This document shows, piece by piece, positions 51,100-60,264 of a stretch of 64,000 nt of DNA. A model generated the notes under the pieces. That model was not told where the DNA came from. It worked only from the letters and a program-made list of their open reading frames with translations, and did not search any database. The stretch lies in assembly GCA_035528415.1 (NCBI GenBank), contig DATKYQ010000008.1:67699-131698 (forward strand), read 5' to 3'. This DNA is from DATKYQ01 sp035528415. GTDB lineage: Bacteria; Myxococcota; B64-G9. Both the position numbers and the translations under genes were made by a program. Position 1 is the first letter of the stretch. Each line of letters opens with the position of its first letter.

Positions 51100-51882
51100 T
51101 CACTTTTCGGCCTGGGCCAAAAGGGCTGCGCCGTAGGCGCCCATCAACTGCGGGTGTTCCGGAAGTTCCACCGGGCGTCCGAGTTCTTGTGCCAGGAACT
51201 CTCTGACGGCCGGGTTGCGGGCCACTCCGCCCGAGAGCATCACCGGTTCGCTGATGCCCGCGCTTCTGGCTAAAGCGGCCACCCTTCTTGTCAGCGAACG
51301 CACCAGGCCGCGCACGATCTGTTCTATTGGATGGCCGCGGGCTATCTGCGAAACTATCTCGCTTTCGGCAAAGACCGTGCAGGTCGAGGAGATGGACACC
51401 TCTTCTTCTGATTCGAGCGCCACCCGGCCAAGCTCGTCGAGGTCGAGCTCGAGTCGAGTGGCGGCGACTTCCAGAAAGCGCCCGGTGCCGGCGGCGCACT
51501 TGTCGTTCATCACGAAGTTGGTCACCCGGCCGTCCGATCCGATGACGATCACTTTCGAATCCTGTCCGCCGATGTCCACCAGCGTGCCGCCGTGACCGGT
51601 CGCGGCAAAGACGCCTCGCGCGTGACAGGTAATCTCGGTTACCCGTCGGCCGGCCGGGACCAGGTTGCGCCCGTAGCCGGTGGCCACAATGCTCCCCTCG
51701 TCCAGTTCGCGGCCGGCCTTGGCGGACGCCTCTTGCAGCACCCGCCGGGCTTGCTCCTCTAACCGCGGCTGGCTGGGTTCGAGTATGTGCCAGAGCATGG
51801 AGCCCTGGGTATCTACCGCCACCAACTTGAAGGTGGTCGAGCCGACGTCGATTCCCAGCGCGCTTACTTCTCCACTGCTCAT
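51100..51882 (-). CDS. 2-hydroxyacyl-CoA dehydratase activator (HgdC-like ATPase)
   Basis: The activator uses ATP hydrolysis to push an electron at low potential into the dehydratase; it has a [4Fe-4S] cluster between two subunits. The 260-residue protein has the ASKHA nucleotide motif GIDVGSTTFKLVAVD near residue 9, VDIGGQDSKVI near 102, and the two cluster Cys in NDKCAAGTGRF near 127-131 and SSTCTVFAESE near 165. The ATG overlaps the stop of the dehydratase gene upstream (ATGA). BadF/BcrA activators are related, but the pairing here indicates dehydratase. Confidence 0.9.
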   Translation of the reverse strand: MSSGEVSALGIDVGSTTFKLVAVDTQGSMLWHILEPSQPRLEEQARRVLQEASAKAGRELDEGSIVATGYGRNLVPAGRRVTEITCHARGVFAATGHGGTLVDIGGQDSKVIVIGSDGRVTNFVMNDKCAAGTGRFLEVAATRLELDLDELGRVALESEEEVSISSTCTVFAESEIVSQIARGHPIEQIVRGLVRSLTRRVAALARSAGISEPVMLSGGVARNPAVREFLAQELGRPVELPEHPQLMGAYGAALLAQAEK

Positions 51883-53204
51883 ACGCCCAGCACCTCCATG
51901 AATGCTTCCAGCCGGTTCTCGGCTTGCTCGTCAGAGTAGACCCGCGGGTCGTTGTGATCGGCTTCCAGCAATAGTGCGGGCAGACCCATCTCGCCAGCCA
52001 GTTTCTCGCGCTGATCCATCTGCCCCACCGAGTAGGGTTTGCAGGAGCGATCCGAGTGCAAGATGATCCCGTCGGCCTGGTACTCTTTTGCCATGGTCTT
52101 GATTGTCTCGAGCTTGTGGCCCGTGCCGCGGTTGAGAATCGGGTGCAGGTAGACGCGCGCGGCCGACTCGAGTGGCCGGGAGGAATCCATCATTTCGGCC
52201 AGTTCGCCCCAGGCGTTGGTGTAGGTCGAGGCCACCATGGCCACGCCGCGCTCGGCCAGCAGGCGCGATAGGCGCCGCATGCGATACCAGATGGGCAGGT
52301 TGTCCCACAGGATGCGCTTCTTCTCGTTCGCAAGAGCGCCCACACCGCGCTCTATGCGCCCGCTGAGTTCAGCAAGCATGGCTCGGTAGTAGTCGACGGT
52401 GAACTGCTCTCCGCGCATCTCGACAATCGGGGCCATGTGGATGAACTCGTCGAAGGCCGTGATCGGCGCCGGCCGCTGCTTGCCGCAGGCCATGATCTCG
52501 GCCCATGAGAGAGATGCCTCTTTCGACAAGCGCGCCACTCGATCGAGCGCGCTAGGTGCAAGCGTGCGGCCGGCCACCCTTTCGGCCTGCTCAACCCCGG
52601 CCTCTAGCTGGTGCTTGACGTATTCGACCTGGTGGGGCAGGGCGTCACGATACAAAAACGGCGTCTCGACCAGAATGAGCGGCACCTTGAAGTGGTGGGC
52701 CAACACCCGGTACCAGAGCAGCACGGTCTGGCAGATGTTGCTGCAGCACAACAGCAGATCCGGCCGCGGCAGACGGCCGACCGGAGTCTTGCCGCCCAGC
52801 ATGGCGCCGAAGTCGGTGCGCGCATAGGAGCAGATGTCGCGCGAGTAGCCGTGGCCCTCGGCCAGGATGCACAGATCTTCCGCGCTGCGCCTGATGCCGC
52901 AGACCGCCCCGTGATTCTCGGGATAGAGGACGTAGTAACCCAGAGCAACCAGGAACTCGACCGGGCCGCCCGAAGTCACCCAGGCCACCGGGCAGTGTCC
53001 GTTGGCGTAACGCCCTTTCAGGTAGTGGCTGGAGATCAACTCCTTGAGCCGAGGCGAGGTGAGAAGCGGCGGCGACAGGTGTTCGTCCCTCCAGAAACCC
53101 GTCCGCCTCATACGTCGCGAAAGACGCATTCTATCAAGGCGCAGGAAGGATTTTCCGAGCAGGTTGACGTTCAGATGATATCTGAGAAAGCCGAAGGGAT
53201 TCAT
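51879..53204 (-). CDS. 2-hydroxyacyl-CoA dehydratase family subunit B-like
   Basis: A 441-residue subunit of a 2-hydroxyacyl-CoA dehydratase or related ketyl-radical enzyme. CPVAWVTSGGPVEF near residue 70 and LLCCSNICQTVLLWYRV near 155 contain Cys likely to bind an iron-sulfur cluster. SDRSCKPYSVGQ near 393 and the end LLEADHNDPR near 418 are typical of the family. Start and stop overlap those of its neighbours by four bases. The exact substrate (hydroxyglutaryl-, phenyllactyl-, lactyl- or benzoyl-CoA type) is not readable. Confidence 0.85.
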   Translation of the reverse strand: MNPFGFLRYHLNVNLLGKSFLRLDRMRLSRRMRRTGFWRDEHLSPPLLTSPRLKELISSHYLKGRYANGHCPVAWVTSGGPVEFLVALGYYVLYPENHGAVCGIRRSAEDLCILAEGHGYSRDICSYARTDFGAMLGGKTPVGRLPRPDLLLCCSNICQTVLLWYRVLAHHFKVPLILVETPFLYRDALPHQVEYVKHQLEAGVEQAERVAGRTLAPSALDRVARLSKEASLSWAEIMACGKQRPAPITAFDEFIHMAPIVEMRGEQFTVDYYRAMLAELSGRIERGVGALANEKKRILWDNLPIWYRMRRLSRLLAERGVAMVASTYTNAWGELAEMMDSSRPLESAARVYLHPILNRGTGHKLETIKTMAKEYQADGIILHSDRSCKPYSVGQMDQREKLAGEMGLPALLLEADHNDPRVYSDEQAENRLEAFMEVLGV

Positions 53205-54298
53205 GCCACACTCTCCAGGAAGGCTTCTATCCTGGTAACTGTCTGGTCGGACAGGCGCTCGCCCAGATCCGATTCGATCACCACCGAGCGGACGCCGGCC
53301 GCCTGAAGGCCCTGCCGCAGCTGAGGCAGGTAGAACAGCTCGGGCTCACAGAATTTCAGGTTGTAAAAGATAATTCCCTTGGCTGCATGTCGCTCGACCA
53401 GAGCTGAAAGATGGGCGATGCGCTCTTCCACCGAGCTTCCGCGGGTCGAATCGGGAGGGCCCGAAAGCAACCCGTCGGCCATGCGCGAAAGCGGATCGTT
53501 GCCGTGCCCCGGCGCATAGAGCCTGCGACCGGAACAGCACAGGTCGTCACCGGCCACACGGCCGGAGGCCGAGGCAATGGCGTCGAAAATCTCCCCGGGC
53601 TCCGGGACGATTCCCGAAAGCAACACGGGAATTCCCGGGCGCGCCTTTTCGGTCTTGCGCACAAGCAGCGCCCGGGCCGCCTTCTCGAACTCCTCGGCCG
53701 GCAGGTATTCCCGCGAGCGCACGAGACGATAGAAGGCCCGGTCGCTCGTGGGCAGGTTCGCGGTCCGGGCCAGCAACTCGGCCAGGGCGGCGTCGGCACG
53801 TTCTTCGCGTGCAAGCGCCTCGGAGATCTCTTCGGGCGTGGGGCTCTTGCAACCAATCTCGCAAAGCTCGTCGCGGACACGTGAGATCTCGGCGACCAGA
53901 AACTGTCGGGCCGGCTCGCCTTCGCCGCGCGGCACGTAAAACGGCAACACCGGCCGGGCCGGCTTGATGAAGTCCAGCAGGATCGAGCCCAGCCCCTGCA
54001 GCGAGTCGCAGGCGTGCGGCACGACGATCATGTCGACCAGGTCGAGCTTGCCCTGCAGCAAAAAGGACAACCCGGCGCGAACGATCGGGCAAGTGTAGGC
54101 CTGCAGGTGGGCGTCGCCCAGGCACGTATCCACCCCCGGCGGCCCCCAAACCTCGACCGGCAGGATATCGCAGGCACGAAACAGTGCCCTGGGATAATGA
54201 ATAGGAAAAACCGCGGCCACCTTGCCGCCGAGTGCCTTGTACGCCCGAATAGTTTCGATACGCCCGGGAACCGCAATCTCTCCGCTGGACTCGCTCAT
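53201..54298 (-). CDS. 2-hydroxyacyl-CoA dehydratase family subunit A-like
   Basis: A 365-residue subunit of the same dehydratase. VPHACDSLQGLGSILLDF near residue 105 and DDLCCSGRRLYAPG near 260 carry the conserved Cys, and FCEPELFYLPQL near 323 is the C-terminal Cys motif. The ATG at 54298 begins a normal family N-terminus; the open frame to 54661 includes a low-quality Arg/Ser-rich stretch antisense to the deformylase gene and is not used. No strong ribosome binding site is visible. The three genes are coupled and probably give a complete enzyme. Confidence 0.82.
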   Translation of the reverse strand: MSESSGEIAVPGRIETIRAYKALGGKVAAVFPIHYPRALFRACDILPVEVWGPPGVDTCLGDAHLQAYTCPIVRAGLSFLLQGKLDLVDMIVVPHACDSLQGLGSILLDFIKPARPVLPFYVPRGEGEPARQFLVAEISRVRDELCEIGCKSPTPEEISEALAREERADAALAELLARTANLPTSDRAFYRLVRSREYLPAEEFEKAARALLVRKTEKARPGIPVLLSGIVPEPGEIFDAIASASGRVAGDDLCCSGRRLYAPGHGNDPLSRMADGLLSGPPDSTRGSSVEERIAHLSALVERHAAKGIIFYNLKFCEPELFYLPQLRQGLQAAGVRSVVIESDLGERLSDQTVTRIEAFLESVA

Positions 54299-54377
54299 GG
54301 GCACAACGTAGAATATTTCGTTCAGACGGTCAAAGGTTCTTGTAGATAGCGCCATCCGTCGGCGAGGAGGTATTTGG

Positions 54378-55118
54378 ATGCGCTGGAGCAGAAGGGAAAT
54401 GCTGGCTTTAAGTGGGCTCGCGACACTGCCGCTATTTTCAGGATGCGCGGGCCCGTCGGTCTCCAGGCGTGGATTTGTCTGGCGCGATGATGAAAGCCTG
54501 CGATTGAACGGACGCCGGGAAGAGTTCGAGGTAGTCACCCGCGGTTCTCCCGGGACGCGGGTGTTGCGCCTCTGGGCCCGCCCGGTGCCGGCCGGGCTGG
54601 ATCTCGAAGATGTGGCCCGCCGCATGGAAGCCGCCATGCGCCATAAGGGAGGCGTGGGCATAGCCGGGCCGCAAGTGGGACTGAGCCTGCGGGTGGCTGT
54701 GCTGGAACTGGACTACAAGACCGACCATCCATTCACCGTCTTCGCGCGCAACCCGCTGATCCTCGAGCGTTCGGATGACACGCAGGACGGCTACGAGGGT
54801 TGCCTGAGCATCCCCGACGTCGGCGGTCTGGTGCGACGCAACCGCTGGATCAAGGTTCGCTACGAGACAAACGCCGGAAAAGTAGTTTCAACCGAGGCGC
54901 AAGGTCCCAACGCGGTGTTGTGGCAACACGAAATAGATCACCTGGAGGGCATCCTCTACGTCGACAAGCTGCAGGGCGATCTGCTGCCGATGGAAGAGGT
55001 CCGCAGACTACGCAAGGCAGCCGAGCAGAAGACAGATCCCGTCCCGCCCCCAGCGGATGACGTGAGTCTGGCACCCCCGCCGGATCACATCGAAGGCTCG
55101 CTTTTCCTGCAGGCCTGA
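54378..55118 (+). CDS. Peptide-deformylase-like protein with Tat lipoprotein signal
   Basis: The three deformylase motifs are present: GVGIAGPQVG near residue 92, EGCLS near 141 and HEIDH near 184-188. Together they hold the metal (Cys and two His) and the catalytic Glu. Motif 1 normally reads GxGxAAxQ; here the second Ala is Gly. The N-terminus SRREMLALSG is a twin-arginine-type signal ending in the lipobox FSGC (Cys near 23). An exported deformylase would not reach nascent chains, so its role is probably hydrolysis of another formyl or acyl amide. GAGGAGG precedes the ATG by seven bases. The protein is longer (246) than usual (about 170). Confidence 0.85.
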   Translation: MRWSRREMLALSGLATLPLFSGCAGPSVSRRGFVWRDDESLRLNGRREEFEVVTRGSPGTRVLRLWARPVPAGLDLEDVARRMEAAMRHKGGVGIAGPQVGLSLRVAVLELDYKTDHPFTVFARNPLILERSDDTQDGYEGCLSIPDVGGLVRRNRWIKVRYETNAGKVVSTEAQGPNAVLWQHEIDHLEGILYVDKLQGDLLPMEEVRRLRKAAEQKTDPVPPPADDVSLAPPPDHIEGSLFLQA

Positions 55119-55136
55119 ATCTGCTACTATCCTGAC

Positions 55137-57338
55137 ATGAAATCACATTATTTCGTTTTAGTGAGTTCTTTCGTCTTGTTTGGCGCCTGTAGCGGAGGAT
55201 CGGGTGCCGCGGACGGCGGTGACGGGGGCGATGGCGGGTGGCAGCCTGCGCAGGTCTATGTCGATATCGCCTTCACACAGGAGATCGGCCAGGTGGTCGG
55301 CGAGTTGTCCGATGTGCGCGCCCTGGCGCTGGATCCCGCCGGCGTGCCTTACGTGGCCACTGCCACTGGCGTTGTCAAGCTTGCAGACAACAACTGGACG
55401 CCTGTTACCACTCTAGTCTCGGGTGAGATCTCCGATCTGGCCTTCGACGCTATGGGCTCGCTTGCCGTTGCGGGCCCAGGGGGCGTATCCATCGACAGCC
55501 AAGACGTCGCCCTGCCGACAGGCGCCGTGACCGGCTTCGTCGCCCCGCGAGCTGCGGGCGGATGGTGGCTGGCCGGCGAGAACATGGCCGGCTATTTCGA
55601 CGGCCAGTTCCATTCCATCTGGGATCAGATAAACCTGCCGGTTTCAGCCGTATGCGAACTTGCGGACGGTAGCTGGTTCGCCGCCACCTCGCAGGGAATC
55701 GTAAGCGCCGCGGGTACGATAACAACGGCCGACGGCCTGCCATCCAACGAGGTCCGCGCGCTTGCGCTCGGGCACGACGGTGTGCTCTGGGCCGGAACCG
55801 ACTCCGGCCTGGCGCGGCGCGATCCACAAAGTGGCGCCTGGACCGCGTTTCTGGGCGCCGACGGGCTGCATTACGGGGACGTGCTCGATGTCGACTTCGA
55901 TGCGGCGGGCGGGATGCTGGTGTCCACTTCCATGGGAGGCAGCCTTTACCGGGCCGACGGAACGCGGCGTTACTATTTCGGACACAACTGGATTCCCGCG
56001 GATCGGGTCAATGGCCTGGCCCGAGACTCGGCCGGCACCATCTGGCTGGCAACCGACGGTGGCGTCTCGCGCGTTCTGCAGCAGCAGACCACGCTGGCCG
56101 AGAAGGCCGCCTTGTTCGACGAGATCACTCACCAGCGCCACGTTCGGCTCGGATATACATCTACCGAAAACAGCCTGCAGGTGTACGGCGACACATCGAG
56201 TTTTGCAAACCACGACGACGATAACGACGGCCAATGGACCGCCATGTACCTCGCCTCGCAGTGCTTCCGCTACGCTGTGACGGGAGAGGCCGAGGCCAGG
56301 GAGAACGCCCGCGTCGCGGCCTACGCCTTGATGAAGCTCGAGCAGGTAACGCCGGTCAAGGGGTTCTTCGCCCGCTCGATCGTGCCCGGTGACGAGTGCG
56401 ACGCCAGGCAGCAGGGCCCGGGCGAATGGCACTTGTCCGACGATGGGCAGTGGTGTTGGAAGGGAGACACTTCGTCCGACGAGTTCGTAGGGCACCTGTT
56501 CGGTCTTTCGCTCTTTTACGATCTGGTGGCCGACGAGCAAGAGAAGCAGGACGCGGCCGACACTCTGGGCGCCATCGTCGGCTATATCGTCGACAACGGC
56601 TACCGCCTGCTCGATATCGACGGGCAGCCGACTACCCACGGGCACTTCGATCCCGACTGGATGGAAAACGATCTCGGGGCCCGCTTTGGAGACGCCGGCC
56701 TCGACTCGGCCATGATCCTCGGCGGCCTGCTGGCTGCCTACCACATGACCGGGGACGAGAAATTTCGCGCTTCGTTCGACTACCTGGCCCGCGAGAGAAA
56801 CTACAAAGACTACGTAGCCTGTATCGAGGAGATCAACACCTCCTTTCATATCAATCACGACAGCGAGGAGATGTCCTTTTTGGCCATGTATACGCTCTTG
56901 CGCTACGAAGACGATCCAGAACTGCTCGATCTATGGAGAGCCGGCCGCGCCGATCTCGAGTGCGCAGGCCTCGACTACCTGTGGGAAGTGCAGCGACCCG
57001 AGCGCAATCCTGAGTTCAATATGATCTACGCGGCAATGTCTCAGGCCGACGACTACGATCTCGACGACTCGATCGAAACCCTGCAGAAGTTGCCTCGCAG
57101 CCTGATCCTCTGGGGCCTCGACCAGTTCCATCGCTGGGACAAGGATCGCGCCCCCTACGACGACCGCTTCGGAGATCCTCAGAACGAGTTCGTGTTCCCC
57201 TACGATGAGCGACAAGTCATGCGCTGGGCCGAAAATCCATATGCCTACAAACAGAGAGGAAGCGGCTACAGCGAGTCATCCGGCATCTTTTGGCTACTCC
57301 CCTACTGGATGGGCCGCTACTACGGCATCATAAAATAG
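55137..57338 (+). CDS. Lipoprotein with beta-propeller and toroid-like domains
   Basis: A 733-residue lipoprotein (lipobox FGAC near 18) followed by a Gly/Asp-rich linker. Residues about 50-325 hold propeller-type repeats: DVRALALDPAGVPYVAT, EVRALALGHDGVLWAGTDSG and GLARDSAGTIWLATDGGVS, like the Reg_prop/two-component propellers. A helical part follows at about 335-733, with DGQWTAMYLASQCFRYAVTG near 361 and GIFWLLPYWMGRYYG at the end, and resembles the domain at 47857. No catalytic pair can be read. The start lacks a visible ribosome binding site. It lies 18 bases after the deformylase-like gene and is in the same orientation. Confidence 0.65.
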   Translation: MKSHYFVLVSSFVLFGACSGGSGAADGGDGGDGGWQPAQVYVDIAFTQEIGQVVGELSDVRALALDPAGVPYVATATGVVKLADNNWTPVTTLVSGEISDLAFDAMGSLAVAGPGGVSIDSQDVALPTGAVTGFVAPRAAGGWWLAGENMAGYFDGQFHSIWDQINLPVSAVCELADGSWFAATSQGIVSAAGTITTADGLPSNEVRALALGHDGVLWAGTDSGLARRDPQSGAWTAFLGADGLHYGDVLDVDFDAAGGMLVSTSMGGSLYRADGTRRYYFGHNWIPADRVNGLARDSAGTIWLATDGGVSRVLQQQTTLAEKAALFDEITHQRHVRLGYTSTENSLQVYGDTSSFANHDDDNDGQWTAMYLASQCFRYAVTGEAEARENARVAAYALMKLEQVTPVKGFFARSIVPGDECDARQQGPGEWHLSDDGQWCWKGDTSSDEFVGHLFGLSLFYDLVADEQEKQDAADTLGAIVGYIVDNGYRLLDIDGQPTTHGHFDPDWMENDLGARFGDAGLDSAMILGGLLAAYHMTGDEKFRASFDYLARERNYKDYVACIEEINTSFHINHDSEEMSFLAMYTLLRYEDDPELLDLWRAGRADLECAGLDYLWEVQRPERNPEFNMIYAAMSQADDYDLDDSIETLQKLPRSLILWGLDQFHRWDKDRAPYDDRFGDPQNEFVFPYDERQVMRWAENPYAYKQRGSGYSESSGIFWLLPYWMGRYYGIIK

Positions 57339-57577
57339 CAGCTTCCCTAAAACCACCCAGACATAAAAAGTGTCAAGTTGTATTGACGGTTCACGGCCAA
57401 GTCTGCACAGTTTTCAACATCCCTGAATTAATAAGGATTTTAGTAACAGCCCCAGTTTGATGTCATGTAAACCTGACACCAATGTGAGCGGCATCACAAA
57501 GTCCCGAAGCGCCTGTTGGACGTATTATCTATAAAAATCAATGTATTGCAGTGCTGGCTGGTAGTTCTCCGCGCGGC
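57339..57577. promoter_or_regulatory. Upstream region with two TGTCA-N8-TGAC palindromes
   Basis: Two inverted repeats of the same form, TGTCA-N8-TGACG at 57371-57388 and TGTCA-N8-TGACA at 57461-57478, lie 90 bases apart upstream of a sigma-54 promoter at 57578. They are placed as enhancer sites would be (about 100 and 190 bases upstream of -24). I see no gene in this stretch. Confidence 0.45.
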
Positions 57578-57593
57578 TGGCACGACCCTTGCT
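57578..57593 (+). promoter_or_regulatory. Perfect sigma-54 promoter
   Basis: TGGCACGACCCTTGCT matches the -24/-12 consensus TGGCACG-N4-TTGCW at every position. Transcription would start near 57605, about 40 bases before the ATG at 57646 of a cysteine-rich lipoprotein. Confidence 0.8.
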
Positions 57594-57645
57594 TATCTGG
57601 CTGGTATTCATGGAAACCTCAAACCAAGACCCGAGGAGGAATGTG

Positions 57646-60240
57646 ATGAAAACGATGAGATGGGCTGGAGTTTGTCTGAGTTTCGTCCTGTTGGTGACGG
57701 GCTGTAGCAACTACAGCGGAAGCAATGACTACAATCCGCCAAACCTTAATAAAGATGCCAACGCCCTGGTGGAGTTGCGCGGCAACATCGACTTCGGCGC
57801 CGTGCTCACCGACGAGCACTTCTCGGTGGACAAGGTGTTGACCGGCTACGTCTTCGATGCAAATCAAGGTGCCCGGGTGACGCTGACGCTCAAATCGACC
57901 AATGGCGAGAAGCCGGTCCTGATTCTTTACGGACCGGTGTCAAATAATGGCATCTGGGGCAAGTTCATCGCCCTGGACAAAACCGGCCAAGGCAATCTCG
58001 ACGGCCTGATCAACGACTTCGCCGTACCCGGTTCGGGGCGTTATCTGGTGGCCCTGGGAACCGAGGACGGCAGTGTCGGCGGCACCTTCGATATTTCACT
58101 GGGTTGCCGCGGCGCCTGCTCGGAACCTCACTGCCCCGACATGCTATGCGATCTCTATTGCGCCAACGGGTTCATGAGCGATCCCGACGGCTGCCCGATC
58201 TGCCGCTGCGTCGACGACGAGTGCCAGACCGACGACGACTGCCTGATCTACGACTGGACCGACCAGATTCCACACTGCATCGACGGCCGCTGCGTCTTCG
58301 AAAAGCCCGGTTGTGGCGAGAACAATCCCTGCCCCGACGGCTTCGAGTGCGTCTTCGACGCCTGCCCGGATGGTTGCACCGAAGACGGTTGGTGCCCGCC
58401 TTGCGAGGGTCACTGCGTGCCCGTGCAGGTGAACGAGTGTAGCTCCGACAACGAGTGCCCCCAGGGCTTCGTGTGTATCATGCAGTGCGGCGGTCCGGTA
58501 TGCGATCCCAATACGGGCGAGTGCCCGCCTGACTGCGATCCGGCCACCGGCGAATGTCAAGGGCAGTGCTTCGGCCAGTGCGTCCCGCAAGCCATCGAGT
58601 GCGATGCCGACGACCTGTGCCCCGAAGGTATGGTCTGCGAGATCTCCTGCTGGGATTGCGACAACTCCGATCCCGCCGGCAACGACTGCTTTCCTGGCTG
58701 TGTCGGCCACTGCGTTCCCCAGCCCCCGCCAGAGTGCGACGAGAACACTCCCTGCCCCGAGGGCTTCGAGTGCGTCATGGAGTGCTGGGAAGCCCAGGGC
58801 TGCGATTCGTCGACCGGCGAATGCCCGCCCTGCGAGACAGATCCCAACAACCCCGACGGCGGCTGCCTGCCCTTCTGCCATGGGTACTGCGTACCTGTCG
58901 TGCCGCCTGTGTGTCAGGTGGATCAAGACTGCATCACGGCGAGCGGCGACATCGGCCAGTGCATCGACGGACGCTGCATCTATGACAACGATCCCTGCGC
59001 TAACGTGTCTTGCCCGGATGGGGAAGTGTGCCATGTCTACTGTGGCAACGGCTGGTGCGACGCTTTCTGCGAACCGGTCGAGCCGGAATGCCGCGTCGAT
59101 AACGACTGCCGGTCCGCCGACGGCACCAGCGGCCGCTGCGTCGAGGGCCGCTGCGTCTTCGAGCCGCTTTACTGCCACGCCGATTGGGAGTGCCCGCCCA
59201 ATTTCGTCTGCCAGATGACCGAGTGCGCTCCCGGCTGCGACGAGACCGGTGACCCCAACTGCTGCGTCGGCATCTGCGTGCCCAACCAGCAGCCCGAGTG
59301 CCAGACCGACGACGACTGCATGGTTGACTGCGATCCCAATGGCAGCGATTGCTATCCAGGCCAGGGCCGCTGCATCGGCGGGCGCTGCGTTTTCGATAAC
59401 TGCAACTGTCCCGAGATCTGGGATCCGGTCTGCGCAGTGGTCTGCTATGATGATCCCGACGACTGCCTACCGGGCCAGTCCTGCACCGGCACCTGCGAGG
59501 AGCGCACCTACTCCAATGCCTGCTTCGCCGAGTGCGACCATGCCCAGATAACCCACGCCGGCGAGTGCGGCGGCGGGCAGCAGGAATGCCGCCAAGACGG
59601 CGACTGCGCGCCGGGAATGTACTGCGAGTTCTGCATCGGCCCCGACGGTGGCATGGGTCCCTGCACCCAGATAGGCGTCTGCATGCCGATGCCGCAGATG
59701 GATTGCGAAAGCGACCAGGACTGCCCCGACGGCTTCCGTTGCGAGTTGGGCTACTGCCCGGACATGCCGTGCGGTCCCGACGGCAACTGCCCGCCTTGCT
59801 TCGGCCAGTGCGTGCCCGCGCAGTCCGAGTGCATCGTCACCGGCTGCAGCGGCGAGATTTGCGCGCCCTATCCGATGAACAGCACCTGTGTCTGGCTACC
59901 CGAGTACGAGTGCCTGCGGCTGAGCGCCTGTAACCTGCTGCAAGCCCCCAACGGCCAATCCACCTGTGGCTGGATCCAGACTCCGGAGTACCTCGCGTGC
60001 CTGGCCAACATCAACAGTTCGGACCAGTGCAACTCAGACGACCAGTGCCCGCCGGGAACACTGTGCCAGAACTTCTGCAATGAGAATGGCGTGTGCACAA
60101 GCCGCTGCATCGAGTCGGGTTGCGTCTGCCCCGAGTACGCCGAGCCGGTTTGCGGCACGGACGGCATCACATACGACAACCCTTGCTTCGCCAACTGCGC
60201 CGGTGTGGACATTATGTTCCCGGGGCCCTGCCAAGGCTGA
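57646..60240 (+). CDS. Large cysteine-rich lipoprotein with antistasin- and Kazal-like segments
   Basis: An 864-residue lipoprotein, lipobox VTGC near residue 17. Residues about 45-150 form a beta domain like a pre-peptidase C-terminal domain. An antistasin-like segment follows (CPDMLCDLYC then CPICRC, about 160-187). About 20 cysteine-rich units run to the end, with C-x-DxxC repeats. Two Kazal-like segments are at about 585-642 (CPEIWDPVC, TYSNACF) and at the end (CPEYAEPVCGTDGITYDNPC). Antistasin and Kazal modules inhibit serine proteases in known proteins, so a protease-inhibiting surface protein is plausible. GAGGAGG lies six bases before the ATG; a perfect sigma-54 promoter is upstream and a terminator follows. 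Confidence 0.8.
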   Translation: MKTMRWAGVCLSFVLLVTGCSNYSGSNDYNPPNLNKDANALVELRGNIDFGAVLTDEHFSVDKVLTGYVFDANQGARVTLTLKSTNGEKPVLILYGPVSNNGIWGKFIALDKTGQGNLDGLINDFAVPGSGRYLVALGTEDGSVGGTFDISLGCRGACSEPHCPDMLCDLYCANGFMSDPDGCPICRCVDDECQTDDDCLIYDWTDQIPHCIDGRCVFEKPGCGENNPCPDGFECVFDACPDGCTEDGWCPPCEGHCVPVQVNECSSDNECPQGFVCIMQCGGPVCDPNTGECPPDCDPATGECQGQCFGQCVPQAIECDADDLCPEGMVCEISCWDCDNSDPAGNDCFPGCVGHCVPQPPPECDENTPCPEGFECVMECWEAQGCDSSTGECPPCETDPNNPDGGCLPFCHGYCVPVVPPVCQVDQDCITASGDIGQCIDGRCIYDNDPCANVSCPDGEVCHVYCGNGWCDAFCEPVEPECRVDNDCRSADGTSGRCVEGRCVFEPLYCHADWECPPNFVCQMTECAPGCDETGDPNCCVGICVPNQQPECQTDDDCMVDCDPNGSDCYPGQGRCIGGRCVFDNCNCPEIWDPVCAVVCYDDPDDCLPGQSCTGTCEERTYSNACFAECDHAQITHAGECGGGQQECRQDGDCAPGMYCEFCIGPDGGMGPCTQIGVCMPMPQMDCESDQDCPDGFRCELGYCPDMPCGPDGNCPPCFGQCVPAQSECIVTGCSGEICAPYPMNSTCVWLPEYECLRLSACNLLQAPNGQSTCGWIQTPEYLACLANINSSDQCNSDDQCPPGTLCQNFCNENGVCTSRCIESGCVCPEYAEPVCGTDGITYDNPCFANCAGVDIMFPGPCQG

Positions 60241-60264
60241 CAATAGCCTGTAAGGCTTCCTCCA

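Noticed and set aside
54299..54661. N-terminal extension of the dehydratase subunit
   Set aside because: It would be Arg/Ser-rich and antisense to the deformylase-like gene, which has a strong ribosome binding site.
58144..59178. 344-residue frame antisense to the cysteine-rich lipoprotein
   Set aside because: It is Ala/Val-rich because it mirrors the Cys/Asp/Gly codons of the real gene; no start signal.
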